From contig NZ_LR134510.1 in NCBI RefSeq assembly GCF_900638385.1, forward strand, positions 992,001-1,056,000: 64,000 bases of DNA, read 5' to 3'. Source of the DNA: Actinobacillus delphinicola (GTDB lineage Bacteria > Pseudomonadota > Gammaproteobacteria > Enterobacterales > Pasteurellaceae). Positions within the stretch are counted from its first letter, which is position 1. The number at the start of each line of letters is the position of its first letter. The notes beneath the pieces were generated by a model. The model did no database searches, had not been told where the DNA came from, and saw only the letters and a list, made by a program, of their open reading frames with translations. The translations under genes were made by a program, and so were the position numbers. Of this stretch, positions 30,565 through 41,550 are shown piece by piece.

Positions 30565-31655
30565 AAAAATGTATCTTACCCATTATTATTTTAGGGTTAT
30601 CAGCTTGTAATGATTCAGATGGGGTATCTATACCTGTTTATAAATCTGGCATGGGGCAAGAACAATATTTAAAATCAGTTGTTGGTTATTTAAAACAACA
30701 GGCTAATCGTCATACAGAAAAAGATAGAGAAAACTATATCGAATTTGTGGCTAGTTTACCATCAAGATTACCTAAAAATATCAATGAATTACCGCAAAAT
30801 GAAATGGTTAATATTATTGATAATTTAATCAAAGAAACGATGGAATTAAGTGAAAAGAATATAGGATTAACACTAAATGATTGGCGTTTTATTATGGATC
30901 CTTATGTTGGTAAAAATGCAAGTAAGGCATCACTTCATTGGGTGCAAGAAATTTTTATAAATATACATAGAACGTTAATCAATGCGGTACCATCTTCTAA
31001 TTTATTTGCCACTAAGTTAAGCCAAGATAATTTATATTACCTAATCAAGCATACTCATTATCCTATTATTTTAAAAAATCCTACATTTGTAGAGAAATAT
31101 GAAAATAGACGTACTTTCTTTAATGAAGTTAAGCAATTATTAAATAACAATTCTTTAGCGTATATCAATATAGAAGAGTATGAAAATATTCAACATAAAT
31201 TAGCTGAGTTAAATAATAATATTTATAGGGAGCAATCTTTATTAAATAATAATGATTATCAAAGATATTTAAAAAGAGCTAAATGGGATTTAACTTATGC
31301 TAAGCAAGAACTGTCCAAAAATACAACTGATAAGTATTGGCAAAATGCAGTCAAAGAACGTCAGGATGAGCTGAATAGTATTCAAGATAAAATGGATACT
31401 GCCATGAACAATAAAAATAAACTCTTGGCAGAATATAAACAACTTAATGAAAGATTGGAACAGTCGAAGTCAATGAGTAAGGCTAATATTCAACATTGGA
31501 AGACTACTTTTAAAATAATATATACTAAATATAGAGAAAAAAATATGTATCCATTATGGGAAGATTCTTGTATAGGAGAAGTAGAATTTACTATGATGTA
31601 TCGTTGTTATAGCAAATTATTTGGTGAACAAGGATTATGGAATATAAAGAAATGA
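30561..31655 (+). CDS. Hypothetical lipoprotein with central coiled coil
   Basis: No family recognised. 364 residues. The signal peptide MKKCILPIIILGLSAC ends in a lipobox (LSAC, lipidated Cys16); Asn at +2 is followed by Asp, so the sorting membrane is uncertain. A helical N-terminal half is followed by a long Lys/Glu/Asn-rich stretch with coiled-coil character (about 200-320), then a short C-terminal domain with two cysteines (near 336 and 349) that could form a disulfide. It is translationally coupled to the 94-residue gene. Very AT-rich, unlike its neighbours. An envelope partner of the upstream protein is inferred only from the coupling. Confidence 0.8.
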   Translation: MKKCILPIIILGLSACNDSDGVSIPVYKSGMGQEQYLKSVVGYLKQQANRHTEKDRENYIEFVASLPSRLPKNINELPQNEMVNIIDNLIKETMELSEKNIGLTLNDWRFIMDPYVGKNASKASLHWVQEIFINIHRTLINAVPSSNLFATKLSQDNLYYLIKHTHYPIILKNPTFVEKYENRRTFFNEVKQLLNNNSLAYINIEEYENIQHKLAELNNNIYREQSLLNNNDYQRYLKRAKWDLTYAKQELSKNTTDKYWQNAVKERQDELNSIQDKMDTAMNNKNKLLAEYKQLNERLEQSKSMSKANIQHWKTTFKIIYTKYREKNMYPLWEDSCIGEVEFTMMYRCYSKLFGEQGLWNIKK

Positions 31656-31690
31656 TATAATTTTAAAACGTTATTTTAGAGTTCTAAAAG

Positions 31691-31714
31691 AATACCCTAC
31701 CATAGGGTAGTTAT
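31691..31714 (+). terminator. Terminator after the lipoprotein gene
   Basis: TACCCTA and TAGGGTA arms around CCA, then GTTATTTTT. It lies about 36 bases after the lipoprotein stop codon. Confidence 0.6.
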
Positions 31715-31748
31715 TTTTAATACATGAATTACCTAACGAGTTTATTTT

Positions 31749-31782
31749 AAACAAGGAAAATTTTAAAAAATTTTCCTTGTTT
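31749..31782. terminator. Perfect 16-base-arm hairpin, probable bidirectional terminator
   Basis: AAACAAGGAAAATTTT (31749-31764) and AAAATTTTCCTTGTTT (31767-31782) are perfectly complementary around AA. It lies between the convergent lipoprotein and monooxygenase-fold genes. Such a near-loopless perfect dyad could instead be the trace of a small inverted element. Confidence 0.5.
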
Positions 31783-31803
31783 GACCTTGGAGAATATAAA
31801 TTT

Positions 31804-31820
31804 CCCCGAAAATCGGGGCG
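31804..31820. repeat. Intergenic repeat half-copy, copy 5
   Basis: CCCCGAAAATCGGGGCG is the right arm of the palindromic family. On its own it forms a CCCCGA/TCGGGG stem. It lies at the 3' side of the minus-strand monooxygenase-fold gene. Confidence 0.6.
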
Positions 31821-31830
31821 TAATTTTATT

Positions 31831-32115
31831 TTAAATCAATGCCAATTCTTTAATTTCCACGGATTCACATTTCCCATCGATTTCACTTAAGAATTTTTGG
31901 AAGTGAGCAGATTGATTGTGGGCTTCGATGGCACTTGCGTCTTGCCACACTTCGTAAAATACAAATTCATTGGCATCTTTTGTATTAAGATGTAAACGGT
32001 AAGCTTCGCAGCCACGATCAGCAAGGCTCGGTTTTACCATTTGTTCGCAGGCGGTTTTGATTTCATCTCTAAATTCTGCTTTAGCACGGATAGTTGCGAT
32101 AAGTACGATAGACAT
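31831..32115 (-). CDS. Antibiotic biosynthesis monooxygenase (ABM/YgiN-like) domain protein
   Basis: 94 residues that make up one ABM (dimeric alpha/beta barrel) domain: IVLIATIRAKAEFRDEI start, GCEAYRLHLNTKDANEFVFYEVW centre and the HNQSAHFQKFL segment typical of YgiN-like proteins. Members act on quinones or similar aromatics, or have no known substrate; none can be assigned here. An AAGGAG site precedes the ATG. It is divergent from rplN and sits inside the ribosomal supercluster, an unusual place. Confidence 0.85.
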   Translation of the reverse strand: MSIVLIATIRAKAEFRDEIKTACEQMVKPSLADRGCEAYRLHLNTKDANEFVFYEVWQDASAIEAHNQSAHFQKFLSEIDGKCESVEIKELALI

Positions 32116-32271
32116 AAATTGCTCCTTCTTAGTATCGATAATTGCCTGAATATAAAAGGGGCTGAGTTAAGAGGGATAGACTAGAGCACCTTTTTATTTT
32201 CATTGCATTTTTACGAACAAGTCGTAATTGCGATAACGATAACATAACTCGAGGATTTTTGTAATTTTTGC

Positions 32272-32300
32272 TTGTATTGTGTGCTTAACTCGTGCATAAT
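32272..32300 (+). promoter_or_regulatory. spc operon promoter
   Basis: -35 TTGTAT (32272-32277), 17-base spacer, -10 CATAAT (32295-32300). The twelve bases ATAATGCTCAGC (32296-32307) recur exactly at the alpha operon promoter (37943-37954). It is needed because the S10 terminator and accessory genes cut the spc operon off from its upstream neighbour. Confidence 0.65.
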
Positions 32301-32367
32301 GCTCAGCCTTATTGGTATATAAAGGCCAATAATAAATCGTCCCGAAAGGGTTCTTTTTCAATATTAG

Positions 32368-32751
<384 letters not shown>

Positions 32752-32763
32752 GGAGAAGTGAAA

Positions 32764-33075
32764 ATGGCTAACAAAATTCGTCAAGAAGATGAAGTAATCG
32801 TTCTTGCTGGTAAAAGCAAGGGTAAACGTGGCAAGGTCACTAAAGTTTTACCAAACGGTAAAGTAATTGTTGAAGGTGTTAACATCATCACTAAAGCTGA
32901 AAAACCAATTCCTCAATTAGGAAAAGAAGGTGGTTTAGTGAAGAAAGAAGCTCCAATTGATGCGTCAAATGTTGCTATCTTTAACCCTAAAACTAACAAA
33001 GCTGACCGTGTAGGTTTTAGATTCGAAGACGGCAAAAAAGTACGTTTCTTCAAATCTAACAATGAATTAATTTAA
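32764..33075 (+). CDS. rplX: 50S ribosomal protein L24
   Basis: Assembly initiator protein of the 50S subunit. From the ATG at 32764 it has 103 residues, [20 protein letters not shown] with a KOW motif. The GTG at 32758 would add two residues and is less well placed relative to AAGGAG. Confidence 0.97.
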   Translation: MANKIRQEDEVIVLAGKSKGKRGKVTKVLPNGKVIVEGVNIITKAEKPIPQLGKEGGLVKKEAPIDASNVAIFNPKTNKADRVGFRFEDGKKVRFFKSNNELI

Positions 33076-33130
33076 CAAACTGGAGTAACGCGATGGCGAA
33101 ACTGCATGATTACTACAAAGAAAATGTAGT
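33070..33130 (+). promoter_or_regulatory. Candidate S8 translational operator at the start of rplE
   Basis: In E. coli, S8 represses the spc operon by binding mRNA around the rplE start. The first bases of rplE here (ATGGCGAAACTGCATGATTA onward) agree with the E. coli gene as recalled, even at codon third positions, and the CTGGAGTAACGCG leader is similar. Conservation was judged from memory, not alignment. Confidence 0.4.
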
Positions 33131-33632
33131 GAATGAGTTAAAGTCAAAATTCGGCTACAAATCTGTCATGCAAGTCCCACGAATCGAAAAGATTACCCTT
33201 AACATGGGCGTGGGTGAAGCATTGACCGATAAAAAATTGCTAGAAAACGCAGTTGCGGATTTAGCAGCAATCAGTGGTCAAAAACCTTTAATTACTAAAG
33301 CTCGCAAATCAGTTGCTGGCTTTAAAATCCGTCAAGGGTATCCAATCGGTTGTAAAGTGACACTACGTGGCGAACGTATGTGGGAGTTCTTAGAACGTTT
33401 AATTACAATCGCTGTTCCACGTGTTCGTGACTTCCGTGGATTAAATGCGAAATCTTTTGATGGTCGTGGTAACTATAGTATGGGTGTGCGTGAGCAAATC
33501 ATCTTCCCAGAAATCGACTATGATAAAGTAGATCGTATTCGTGGTTTAGATATTACTATTACCACTACTGCGCAAAATGATGAAGAAGGTCGTGCATTAC
33601 TTGCTGCCTTTGATTTCCCATTCCGTAAGTAA
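33093..33632 (+). CDS. rplE: 50S ribosomal protein L5
   Basis: Binds 5S rRNA and contacts P-site tRNA in the central protuberance. 179 residues ([20 protein letters not shown]). The rRNA operon in this window encodes two different 5S RNAs, which L5 would both have to bind. Confidence 0.99.
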   Translation: MAKLHDYYKENVVNELKSKFGYKSVMQVPRIEKITLNMGVGEALTDKKLLENAVADLAAISGQKPLITKARKSVAGFKIRQGYPIGCKVTLRGERMWEFLERLITIAVPRVRDFRGLNAKSFDGRGNYSMGVREQIIFPEIDYDKVDRIRGLDITITTTAQNDEEGRALLAAFDFPFRK

Positions 33633-33644
33633 GGTTGGTGACAC

Positions 33645-33950
33645 ATGGCTAAACAATCAATGAAAGCACGCGATGTAAAACGCGTTAAATTGGCTGAAAA
33701 ATTCTACACAAAACGTGAAGAATTAAAACGAATCATTTCTGATGTAAATTCTACTGACGAACAACGTTGGGAAGCTGTATTAAAATTACAAACTTTACCA
33801 CGTGATTCTAGCCCAAGTCGTCAACGTAACCGTTGCCGTCAAACAGGTCGTCCACATGGTTTCTTACGTAAATTTGGTTTAAGTCGTATTAAGGTTCGTG
33901 AAGCAGCAATGCGTGGCGAAATCCCTGGACTTAAAAAAGCAAGTTGGTAA
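33645..33950 (+). CDS. rpsN: 30S ribosomal protein S14
   Basis: 101 residues of the long, zinc-free S14 type (no CxxC pairs; only one cysteine, in [14 protein letters not shown]). It sits between rplE and rpsH as in E. coli. Confidence 0.99.
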   Translation: MAKQSMKARDVKRVKLAEKFYTKREELKRIISDVNSTDEQRWEAVLKLQTLPRDSSPSRQRNRCRQTGRPHGFLRKFGLSRIKVREAAMRGEIPGLKKASW

Positions 33951-33986
33951 TTTACCACTTTAATTTGGAATCGGAGAAAAAGCACA

Positions 33987-34379
33987 ATGAGTATGCAAGA
34001 TCCTATCGCAGATATGTTGACTCGTATTCGTAACGGTCAGGCTGCGAACAAAGTTGCGATCAGTATGCCTTCATCCAAGCTAAAAGTGGCGATTGCCAAC
34101 GTATTAGCGGAAGAAGGTTTTATCGAAAGCGTAAACGTTTTAGAAGGTAAAAAACCTGAATTGGAAATCACTTTAAAATATTTCCAAGGTAAACCAGTTG
34201 TAGAAAGTATCCAACGTGTAAGTCGTCCAGGTTTACGTATTTATAAACGTAAAGATGAATTACCACGCGTTATGGGCGGTTTAGGTATCGCTGTAATTTC
34301 TACATCAAAAGGTGTAATGACTGACCGTGCTGCTCGTGAAGCAGGTTTAGGCGGTGAAGTTATTTGTTATGTAGCTTAA
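33987..34379 (+). CDS. rpsH: 30S ribosomal protein S8
   Basis: Central-domain 16S binder of 130 residues ([20 protein letters not shown]), and in E. coli the translational repressor of the spc operon. The C-terminal [20 protein letters not shown] loop is the RNA-binding site. Confidence 0.99.
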   Translation: MSMQDPIADMLTRIRNGQAANKVAISMPSSKLKVAIANVLAEEGFIESVNVLEGKKPELEITLKYFQGKPVVESIQRVSRPGLRIYKRKDELPRVMGGLGIAVISTSKGVMTDRAAREAGLGGEVICYVA

Positions 34380-34389
34380 GGAGTAGGAA

Positions 34390-34923
34390 ATGTCTCGTGT
34401 CGCAAAAGCACCTGTTAATATTCCTGCCGGCGTTGAAGTAAAACTTGACGGACAGCTATTAACAGTAAAAGGTAAAAACGGCGAGTTATCTCGCAAAATT
34501 CATAACTCAGTTGAAGTTAAAGAAGAAAATAACCAATTAACTTTCGCTCCACGTGAAGGTATGGCAGAAGCTAACGCACAATCAGGTACTGCTCGTGCAT
34601 TAGTTAACGCAATGGTTATTGGTGTTACTGAAGGCTTCACTAAGAAGTTAAAATTGGTGGGTGTTGGTTACAGAGCACAAGTTAAAGGTAATGTAATTGC
34701 ATTAAACTTAGGCTATTCTCACCCTATCGAGCACAAACTACCTGCGGGTATCGTTGCTGAATGCCCTTCACAAACTGAAGTGGTATTAAAAGGCGCTGAT
34801 AAACAACTTGTTGGTCAAGTTGCTGCAGATATTCGTGCTTATCGTCGCCCAGAACCTTACAAAGGTAAAGGTGTACGTTACGATGATGAAGTTGTACGTA
34901 CAAAAGAGGCTAAGAAAAAATAA
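34390..34923 (+). CDS. rplF: 50S ribosomal protein L6
   Basis: Two-domain protein at the base of the L7/L12 stalk, 177 residues ([19 protein letters not shown]), with the conserved [13 protein letters not shown] segment. It follows rpsH by 10 bases. Confidence 0.99.
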   Translation: MSRVAKAPVNIPAGVEVKLDGQLLTVKGKNGELSRKIHNSVEVKEENNQLTFAPREGMAEANAQSGTARALVNAMVIGVTEGFTKKLKLVGVGYRAQVKGNVIALNLGYSHPIEHKLPAGIVAECPSQTEVVLKGADKQLVGQVAADIRAYRRPEPYKGKGVRYDDEVVRTKEAKKK

Positions 34924-34937
34924 TTTAAGGTAACACT

Positions 34938-35291
34938 ATGGATAAGAAATCAGCTCGTATCCGCCGTGCAGCTCGTGCTCGCCATATGATGAAAGAACAA
35001 GGTGCTACTCGTTTAGTAGTATTCCGTACTCCACGTCATATCTATGCACAAGTGATCGCAGCGAGTGGATCAGAGGTGCTTGCTTCTGCTTCAACTGTTG
35101 AAAAAGCAATTAAAGAGCAAGTTAAATATACAGGTAACGTAGATGCTGCTAAATTAGTTGGTAAAACCGTTGCCGAAAGAGCATTATCAAAAGGCATCAA
35201 AGATGTTGCTTTTGATCGTTCTGGTTTTAAATATCATGGTCGTGTCCAATCATTAGCGGACGCAGCTCGTGAAGCTGGTCTACAGTTCTAA
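34938..35291 (+). CDS. rplR: 50S ribosomal protein L18
   Basis: 5S rRNA-binding protein of the central protuberance, 117 residues with a basic N-terminus ([20 protein letters not shown]) and the [21 protein letters not shown]-terminus. Confidence 0.99.
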   Translation: MDKKSARIRRAARARHMMKEQGATRLVVFRTPRHIYAQVIAASGSEVLASASTVEKAIKEQVKYTGNVDAAKLVGKTVAERALSKGIKDVAFDRSGFKYHGRVQSLADAAREAGLQF

Positions 35292-35306
35292 TAGAGGTAA
35301 TTTTAG

Positions 35307-35807
<501 letters not shown>

Positions 35808-35813
35808 ATAATC

Positions 35814-35993
35814 ATGGCAAAAACTATTAAAGTAACTCAAGTTCGTAGTTCTATTGCTCGTTTACCTAAGCATAAAGCAACATTACGTGGTCTTGGTATC
35901 CGTCATATGCATCACACTGTTGAGCTAATCGATACGCCTGCAGTACGTGGTATGATTAACCAAATTTCATACATGCTTAAAGTAGAGGAGTAA
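35814..35993 (+). CDS. rpmD: 50S ribosomal protein L30
   Basis: 59-residue protein ([20 protein letters not shown] ... [14 protein letters not shown]), with the L30 ferredoxin-like pattern and the [11 protein letters not shown] segment. It fills the gap between rpsE and rplO as in other gammaproteobacteria. Confidence 0.98.
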   Translation: MAKTIKVTQVRSSIARLPKHKATLRGLGIRHMHHTVELIDTPAVRGMINQISYMLKVEE

Positions 35994-35997
35994 TTTA

Positions 35998-36432
35998 ATG
36001 TATTTAAATACTTTATCTCCTGCGGAAGGTTCTAAGCACAGCAAGAAACGTCTTGGACGTGGTATTGGTTCTGGCTTAGGCAAAACCGGTGGTCGAGGCC
36101 ATAAAGGACAAAAATCTCGTACTGGTGGCGGTGTTCGTCGCGGTTTCGAAGGTGGTCAAATGCCTTTATACCGTCGCTTACCAAAATTTGGTTTTACTTC
36201 AAAAATTGCTGCAGTAACAGCTGAAGTACGACTAGATGAATTAGCGAAAGTTGAAGGTGATGTAATCACTTTAGATACACTTAAAGCAGCGAATATCTTT
36301 ACTAAAGATATTCAATTTGCAAAAGTTATTCTTTCTGGCGAAATCACCAAAGCAGTAACTGTAAAAGGTTTACGAGTAACTAAAGGTGCAAAAGCAGCAA
36401 TTGAAGCTGCTGGCGGTAAAATTGAGGAATAA
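35998..36432 (+). CDS. rplO: 50S ribosomal protein L15
   Basis: 144 residues with the glycine/arginine-rich N-terminal extension ([20 protein letters not shown]) that threads into 23S rRNA. It starts 4 bases after rpmD and precedes secY by 7. Confidence 0.99.
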   Translation: MYLNTLSPAEGSKHSKKRLGRGIGSGLGKTGGRGHKGQKSRTGGGVRRGFEGGQMPLYRRLPKFGFTSKIAAVTAEVRLDELAKVEGDVITLDTLKAANIFTKDIQFAKVILSGEITKAVTVKGLRVTKGAKAAIEAAGGKIEE

Positions 36433-36439
36433 TTAAGAT

Positions 36440-37765
36440 ATGGCAAAGCAACCAGGTTATCAAAGTCGCAGTACTCAGAATGGTACAGATGAACTTAAAA
36501 AAAGAATCTTTTTTGTATTAGGTGCTCTTATCGTTTTCCGTATTGGGTCTTTTATTCCGGTACCTGGTATTGACGCTGCCGTCTTAGCTCAATTACTTGC
36601 ACAACAAAAAGGTACCATCATTGAAATGTTTAACATGTTCTCTGGTGGTGCTTTAAGCCGAGCTTCTATATTTGCATTAGGAATAATGCCGTATATCTCG
36701 GCTTCTATCATTATTCAACTATTGGTAGCGGTACATCCCGCATTATCTGAATTAAAGAAAGAGGGCGAGGCTGGACGTCGGAAGATTAGTAAATATACGC
36801 GTTATCTGACTTTAGTTCTCGGTACTATTCAAGCGATCGGTATTTCTACTGGATTACCAAATATGCTTCCAGGGCTTGTTCCTAATCTTGGTTTTGGTTT
36901 CTACTTGACTGCGGTTATCAGTTTAGTAACTGGTACGATGTTCTTAATGTGGTTGGGTGAACAAATTACAGAACGTGGAATTGGAAATGGTATTTCTTTA
37001 ATTATCTTTGCAGGGATTGTTGCAGGATTACCAGCAGCCATTGGTCATACAATTGAGCAGGCTCGTCAAGGCCAGATGAATCCTTTGGTTTTACTACTTA
37101 TCGCTGTAGTGGTTTTCGCAGTAACCTATTTCGTTGTATTTGTAGAAAGAGGTCAAAGAAAAATTCGCATTGAGTATGCAAAACGTCAGCAAGGTCGTCA
37201 AATCGTAGGTGGACAAACAAGTTATTTACCATTGAAAGTGAATATGGCTGGGGTTATTCCTGCTATCTTTGCATCAAGTATTATCTTGTTCCCAGCAACC
37301 TTATCTTCTTGGTTAGGTGAAGGAGCAGGATGGGGATGGTTAAGTGACTTATCGTTGTTACTTCATCCAGGACAACCTTTATACCTAATTATATATGGTA
37401 TTGCGATTATTTTCTTCAGTTTCTTCTATACTGCAATGCAGTACAACCCAAGAGATACCGCAGAAAATCTAAAAAAATCAGGTGCTTTTATACCTGGAAT
37501 CAGACCAGGAGAACAAACATCACGTTACATTGATAAAATTATGACTCGCTTGACTTTAATTGGCGGTCTATATGTAACATTCGTGTGTTTGGTTCCTTAT
37601 ATTCTAATGTCAACTTGGAATGTTCAGTTTTACTTTGGTGGAACATCTTTGTTGATCGTTGTAGTCGTTATTATGGATTTCATCGCACAGGTTCAAAGTT
37701 ACTTAATGTCAACTAAATATGAATCTGCGTTGAAAAAAGCAAACCTTACAGGTTTCGGACAATAG
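36440..37765 (+). CDS. secY: Protein translocase channel subunit SecY
   Basis: Core of the SecYEG inner-membrane channel for secreted and membrane proteins. 441 residues with ten hydrophobic segments, the plug region ([20 protein letters not shown]) and the C-terminal RNC/SecA-binding loops ([27 protein letters not shown]). In the spc operon between rplO and rpmJ, as is usual. Confidence 0.99.
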   Translation: MAKQPGYQSRSTQNGTDELKKRIFFVLGALIVFRIGSFIPVPGIDAAVLAQLLAQQKGTIIEMFNMFSGGALSRASIFALGIMPYISASIIIQLLVAVHPALSELKKEGEAGRRKISKYTRYLTLVLGTIQAIGISTGLPNMLPGLVPNLGFGFYLTAVISLVTGTMFLMWLGEQITERGIGNGISLIIFAGIVAGLPAAIGHTIEQARQGQMNPLVLLLIAVVVFAVTYFVVFVERGQRKIRIEYAKRQQGRQIVGGQTSYLPLKVNMAGVIPAIFASSIILFPATLSSWLGEGAGWGWLSDLSLLLHPGQPLYLIIYGIAIIFFSFFYTAMQYNPRDTAENLKKSGAFIPGIRPGEQTSRYIDKIMTRLTLIGGLYVTFVCLVPYILMSTWNVQFYFGGTSLLIVVVVIMDFIAQVQSYLMSTKYESALKKANLTGFGQ

Positions 37766-37791
37766 TCCATTATTAGTAGAAGGGATAAGCA

Positions 37792-37905
37792 ATGAAAGTT
37801 CGTGCTTCCGTTAAGAAAATGTGTCGTAACTGTAAAATTGTTAAACGTGAAGGGGTTGTACGTGTATTATGTTCAGACCCTAAACATAAACAACGTCAAG
37901 GTTAA
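37792..37905 (+). CDS. rpmJ: 50S ribosomal protein L36
   Basis: 37-residue zinc-ribbon protein ([20 protein letters not shown]) with the C-x2-C ... C ... H ligand set (Cys11, Cys14, Cys27, His32), so it is the zinc-containing paralogue. It is the last gene of the spc operon. Confidence 0.98.
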
Positions 37906-37918
37906 TTGACATTTTTTC

Positions 37919-37954
37919 TTGCAAAGAACCTGCTGAGCATATATAATGCTCAGC
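37919..37954 (+). promoter_or_regulatory. Promoter of the alpha operon
   Basis: -35 TTGCAA (37919-37924), 17-base spacer, perfect -10 TATAAT (37942-37947). The -10 lies in the centre of a 9-base-arm dyad (GCTGAGCAT at 37932-37940, ATGCTCAGC at 37946-37954). The discriminator repeats the spc promoter sequence ATAATGCTCAGC. Confidence 0.7.
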
Positions 37955-37966
37955 TCATTTACATCC

Positions 37967-38060
37967 TTGATATACTGTTTGAGTATCCTGAAACGGGCTT
38001 TTCAAGATCAGTATATCAAATTAATCATCAAAAATAGGAGTGCATAGTGGCCCGTATTGC
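37967..38060 (+). ncRNA. Alpha operon ribosome binding site (S4-binding pseudoknot leader)
   Basis: Arms TTGATATACTG (37967-37977) and CAGTATATCAA (38009-38019) enclose TTTGAGTATCCTGAAACGGG, which closely resembles the E. coli alpha leader bound by S4. It ends at the TAGGAGTGCATAGTG start region of rpsM. In E. coli, S4 binding traps the pseudoknot and represses translation of rpsM, rpsK, rpsD and rplQ. Confidence 0.85.
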
Positions 38061-38403
38061 AGGCATTAACATTCCTGATCAAAAACACACTGTAATCGCT
38101 TTAACAGCTATCTACGGTATCGGGAAAACTCGAGCAAAAGCTATTTGTGCTGCTGCTGGAATCCCTGAAGATGTGAAGATCAGCGAATTGTCTGAAGAGC
38201 AGATTGATAAACTGCGTGACGAAGTTAGTAAATTTACCGTTGAAGGTGACTTACGTCGTGAAGTAACACTTAACATTAAACGTCTATTAGATTTAGGCTG
38301 CTACCGTGGTGTTCGTCATCGTCGTAGCTTACCGGTACGTGGTCAACGTACTAAAACGAATGCGCGTACCCGTAAAGGTCCACGCAAGCCGATCAAGAAA
38401 TAG
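38047..38403 (+). CDS. rpsM: 30S ribosomal protein S13
   Basis: First gene of the alpha operon; 118 residues ([20 protein letters not shown]), basic C-terminal tail. It starts with GTG, as in E. coli, within the S4-controlled pseudoknot. Confidence 0.99.
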   Translation: MARIAGINIPDQKHTVIALTAIYGIGKTRAKAICAAAGIPEDVKISELSEEQIDKLRDEVSKFTVEGDLRREVTLNIKRLLDLGCYRGVRHRRSLPVRGQRTKTNARTRKGPRKPIKK

Positions 38404-38417
38404 TCGGGGTAAATTAA

Positions 38418-38807
<390 letters not shown>

Positions 38808-38836
38808 TGGCGTAATAGGAAAATTGGAGAAAGAAA

Positions 38837-39457
38837 ATGGCAAGATATTTGGGTCCTAAGCTCAAGCTAAGCCGTCGTGAAGGTACTGATTTATTCCTTA
38901 AGTCAGGTGTACGCGCGATTGAAACAAAATGTAAAATTGAAACAGCACCAGGTCAACACGGTGCACAAAAAGCACGTTTGTCTGATTATGGTAATCAATT
39001 ACGTGAAAAACAAAAAGTTCGTCGTATCTACGGCATTTTAGAACGTCAATTCCGTAATTACTATAAAGAAGCAAACCGTCTTAAAGGTAATACAGGTGAA
39101 AACTTACTTGTATTATTAGAAAAACGATTAGATAACGTTGTCTATCGCATGGGATTTGCAGCAACTCGCGCTGAAGCTCGCCAATTAGTGAGCCACAAAG
39201 CGATCGTTGTAAATGGTCGTGTAGTTAACATTCCATCTTTTCAGGTTTCCGTTGATGATGTAATTGCTATTCGTGAGAAATCTAAAAAGCAAGCTCGTAT
39301 TAAAGCTTCATTGGAACTTGCAGAACAAAAAGAAAAACCAACTTGGTTAGAAGTAGATGCTGCAAAAATGGAAGGTGTTTTCAAACGTATTCCAGAACGT
39401 TCTGACTTATCAGCAGATATTAACGAACATCTGATCGTTGAGCTTTATTCTAAATAA
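38837..39457 (+). CDS. rpsD: 30S ribosomal protein S4
   Basis: 16S assembly initiator and, in E. coli, the autogenous repressor of the alpha operon. 206 residues: zinc-free S4 N-terminus ([20 protein letters not shown]) and S4 RNA-binding domain (about 97-160, [20 protein letters not shown]). Confidence 0.99.
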   Translation: MARYLGPKLKLSRREGTDLFLKSGVRAIETKCKIETAPGQHGAQKARLSDYGNQLREKQKVRRIYGILERQFRNYYKEANRLKGNTGENLLVLLEKRLDNVVYRMGFAATRAEARQLVSHKAIVVNGRVVNIPSFQVSVDDVIAIREKSKKQARIKASLELAEQKEKPTWLEVDAAKMEGVFKRIPERSDLSADINEHLIVELYSK

Positions 39458-39488
39458 TAAAGTTTCATCGTAGCAAAGAGAGGATAAA

Positions 39489-40481
39489 ATGCAGGGTTCT
39501 GTTACAGAATTTTTAAAACCACATTTAGTTGATATTGAACAAATGAGTTCAACTCAAGCTAAAGTGACCTTAGAACCGTTAGAACGAGGATTTGGTCATA
39601 CGCTAGGTAATGCATTACGTCGAATTTTATTATCTTCAATGCCAGGTTGTGCTGTAACTGAAGTAGAAATTGATGGTGTATTGCATGAGTACAGTAGTAA
39701 AGAAGGTGTTCAAGAAGATATTATTGAAGTGCTTCTAAACTTAAAAGGTCTAGCGATTAAGTTGCAGAATAATAAAGACGATGTTTTTCTTACGTTAAAC
39801 AAGTCTGGAATCGGCCCTGTTGTTGCTGCGGATATTGCTAAAGACAATGATGTTGAGATTGCTAATCCAGATCACGTTATTTGTCATTTAACTGATGAAA
39901 ATGCATCAATTAATATGCGTATTCGTGTTCAACGAGGCCGTGGTTATGTACCAGCATCTAGCCGTGTACATAGTCAAGACGAAGATCGACCAATCGGTCG
40001 TCTACTTGTTGACGCATGTTATAGTCCAGTTGAACGTATTGCTTACGATGTTGAAGCGGCACGTGTTGAGCAACGTACTGATTTAGATAAATTAGTTATT
40101 GAGCTTGAAACAAATGGTACTATTGAACCAGAAGAAGCTATTCGTCGCGCTGCAACAATTTTAGCAGAACAACTTGAAGCGTTCGTTGATTTACGTGATG
40201 TTCGTCAACCAGAAGTTAAAGAAGAAAAACCAGAATTTGATCCTATTCTGCTACGACCTGTTGATGATTTAGAATTGACAGTTCGTTCTGCTAACTGTTT
40301 GAAAGCAGAAACAATTCATTATATCGGTGATCTTGTACAACGTACAGAAGTTGAATTATTAAAAACGCCTAATCTTGGTAAGAAATCTCTTACTGAAATT
40401 AAGGACGTATTGGCTTCTCGTGGTTTATCACTTGGTATGCGTCTTGAAAATTGGCCACCTCAAGGTTTGTCTGAAGACTAA
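39489..40481 (+). CDS. rpoA: RNA polymerase alpha subunit
   Basis: Scaffold of RNA polymerase. 330 residues: N-terminal dimerisation domain (about 1-235, [20 protein letters not shown]), acidic linker, and C-terminal domain (about 250-330, with the HhH segment [19 protein letters not shown]) that binds UP elements and CRP. It is embedded in the alpha operon. Confidence 0.99.
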   Translation: MQGSVTEFLKPHLVDIEQMSSTQAKVTLEPLERGFGHTLGNALRRILLSSMPGCAVTEVEIDGVLHEYSSKEGVQEDIIEVLLNLKGLAIKLQNNKDDVFLTLNKSGIGPVVAADIAKDNDVEIANPDHVICHLTDENASINMRIRVQRGRGYVPASSRVHSQDEDRPIGRLLVDACYSPVERIAYDVEAARVEQRTDLDKLVIELETNGTIEPEEAIRRAATILAEQLEAFVDLRDVRQPEVKEEKPEFDPILLRPVDDLELTVRSANCLKAETIHYIGDLVQRTEVELLKTPNLGKKSLTEIKDVLASRGLSLGMRLENWPPQGLSED

Positions 40482-40522
40482 TCTTAATTTAGGCTGAAAA
40501 TTTTTCTAAGAAGGATAAGGTT

Positions 40523-40912
40523 ATGCGCCATCGTAAGAGTGGTCGTCAACTCAATCGTAATAGCAGTCATCGTAAAGCGATGTTCCGTAATTTAGTAAGT
40601 GCATTAGTAAGTAATGAAATCATCAAAACTACTGTACCAAAAGCTAAAGAATTACGTATGGTAGTTGAGCCGTTAATTACATTAGCTAAAGTAGATAGCG
40701 TTGCAAATCGTCGTTTAGCATTTGCACGAATTCGCAACAAAGAAACTGTTGCAAAATTATTTAATGAATTAGGTCCACGTTTCGCAAATCGTGCGGGTGG
40801 TTACACTCGTATCTTAAAATGTGGTTTCCGTGCTGGTGACAACGCACCAATGGCATACATTGAATTAGTTGATCGTCCAGAAGTTGCTGCAGAAGAAGCA
40901 AAAGCTGAATAA
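40523..40912 (+). CDS. rplQ: 50S ribosomal protein L17
   Basis: 129 residues ([20 protein letters not shown]) with an extra acidic, alanine-rich tail. Last gene of the alpha operon, directly before a strong terminator. Confidence 0.99.
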   Translation: MRHRKSGRQLNRNSSHRKAMFRNLVSALVSNEIIKTTVPKAKELRMVVEPLITLAKVDSVANRRLAFARIRNKETVAKLFNELGPRFANRAGGYTRILKCGFRAGDNAPMAYIELVDRPEVAAEEAKAE

Positions 40913-40926
40913 TTCATTTTTTAATA

Positions 40927-40955
40927 AAAACCCGCTTTCATAGCGGGTTTTTTGT
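40927..40955 (+). terminator. Terminator of the alpha operon
   Basis: AAAACCCGCT pairs with AGCGGGTTTT around TTCAT, followed by T's. It isolates exbB from ribosomal transcription. Confidence 0.9.
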
Positions 40956-41088
40956 TTTTGAAAATCTTATCTATTTATAGCCTTAATTTCTATGTGCATT
41001 TCTCATCAGCTTTCTATATAATTGCGAACTATTCTTAATTCTAATTGTATTATTCATTATTCTATAATAAATTTTAAAGGATATTTCG

Positions 41089-41550
41089 ATGCAGCTTTTC
41101 TTTTCTTTTTTACAAAATTATACCGATCTGATTATTCTTGGAACATTAGGAATAATGAGTTTTCTTATGATTTGGTTTGTGATTGAACGTTATACTTTTC
41201 TATCTAAAGTTAAGGTTGAAAATTATTCAAATATTTATGATTTAGATATCGATTTAACGCGAAATCTCACTATTATTTCTACTGTTGGATCAAATGCGCC
41301 TTATGTGGGATTACTTGGAACTGTTATTGGAATTCTTCTAACTTTCTATAATTTAGGAAATGCAGGCGGAGATATTGAAGCTGGGACGATTATGTTGAAT
41401 TTGTCACTTGCTTTGAAAGCAACAGCTGTTGGTATTTTAGTTGCTATTCCATCAATGGTCTTTTATAACGGCTTAGTACGAAAAGTAGAAGTTAACCGTA
41501 TGAAATATAAGGCTTTATCTCAAAGTGGAGTGATTAATGAAAAAGTTTGA
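41089..41550 (+). CDS. exbB: Energy-transducing protein ExbB
   Basis: Inner-membrane proton channel subunit that drives TonB. 153 residues with three membrane segments (about 12-35, 65-95, 105-130) and the MotA/TolQ/ExbB core [19 protein letters not shown]. It belongs to the short, Haemophilus-type ExbB class, much shorter than the E. coli protein. It overlaps exbD by 14 bases. No convincing Fur box was found in 40956-41088. Confidence 0.93.
   Translation: MQLFFSFLQNYTDLIILGTLGIMSFLMIWFVIERYTFLSKVKVENYSNIYDLDIDLTRNLTIISTVGSNAPYVGLLGTVIGILLTFYNLGNAGGDIEAGTIMLNLSLALKATAVGILVAIPSMVFYNGLVRKVEVNRMKYKALSQSGVINEKV

Noticed and set aside
40956-41088. Fur box before exbB
   Set aside because: AT-rich with loose GATAAT-like pieces, but no 19-base match good enough to claim.
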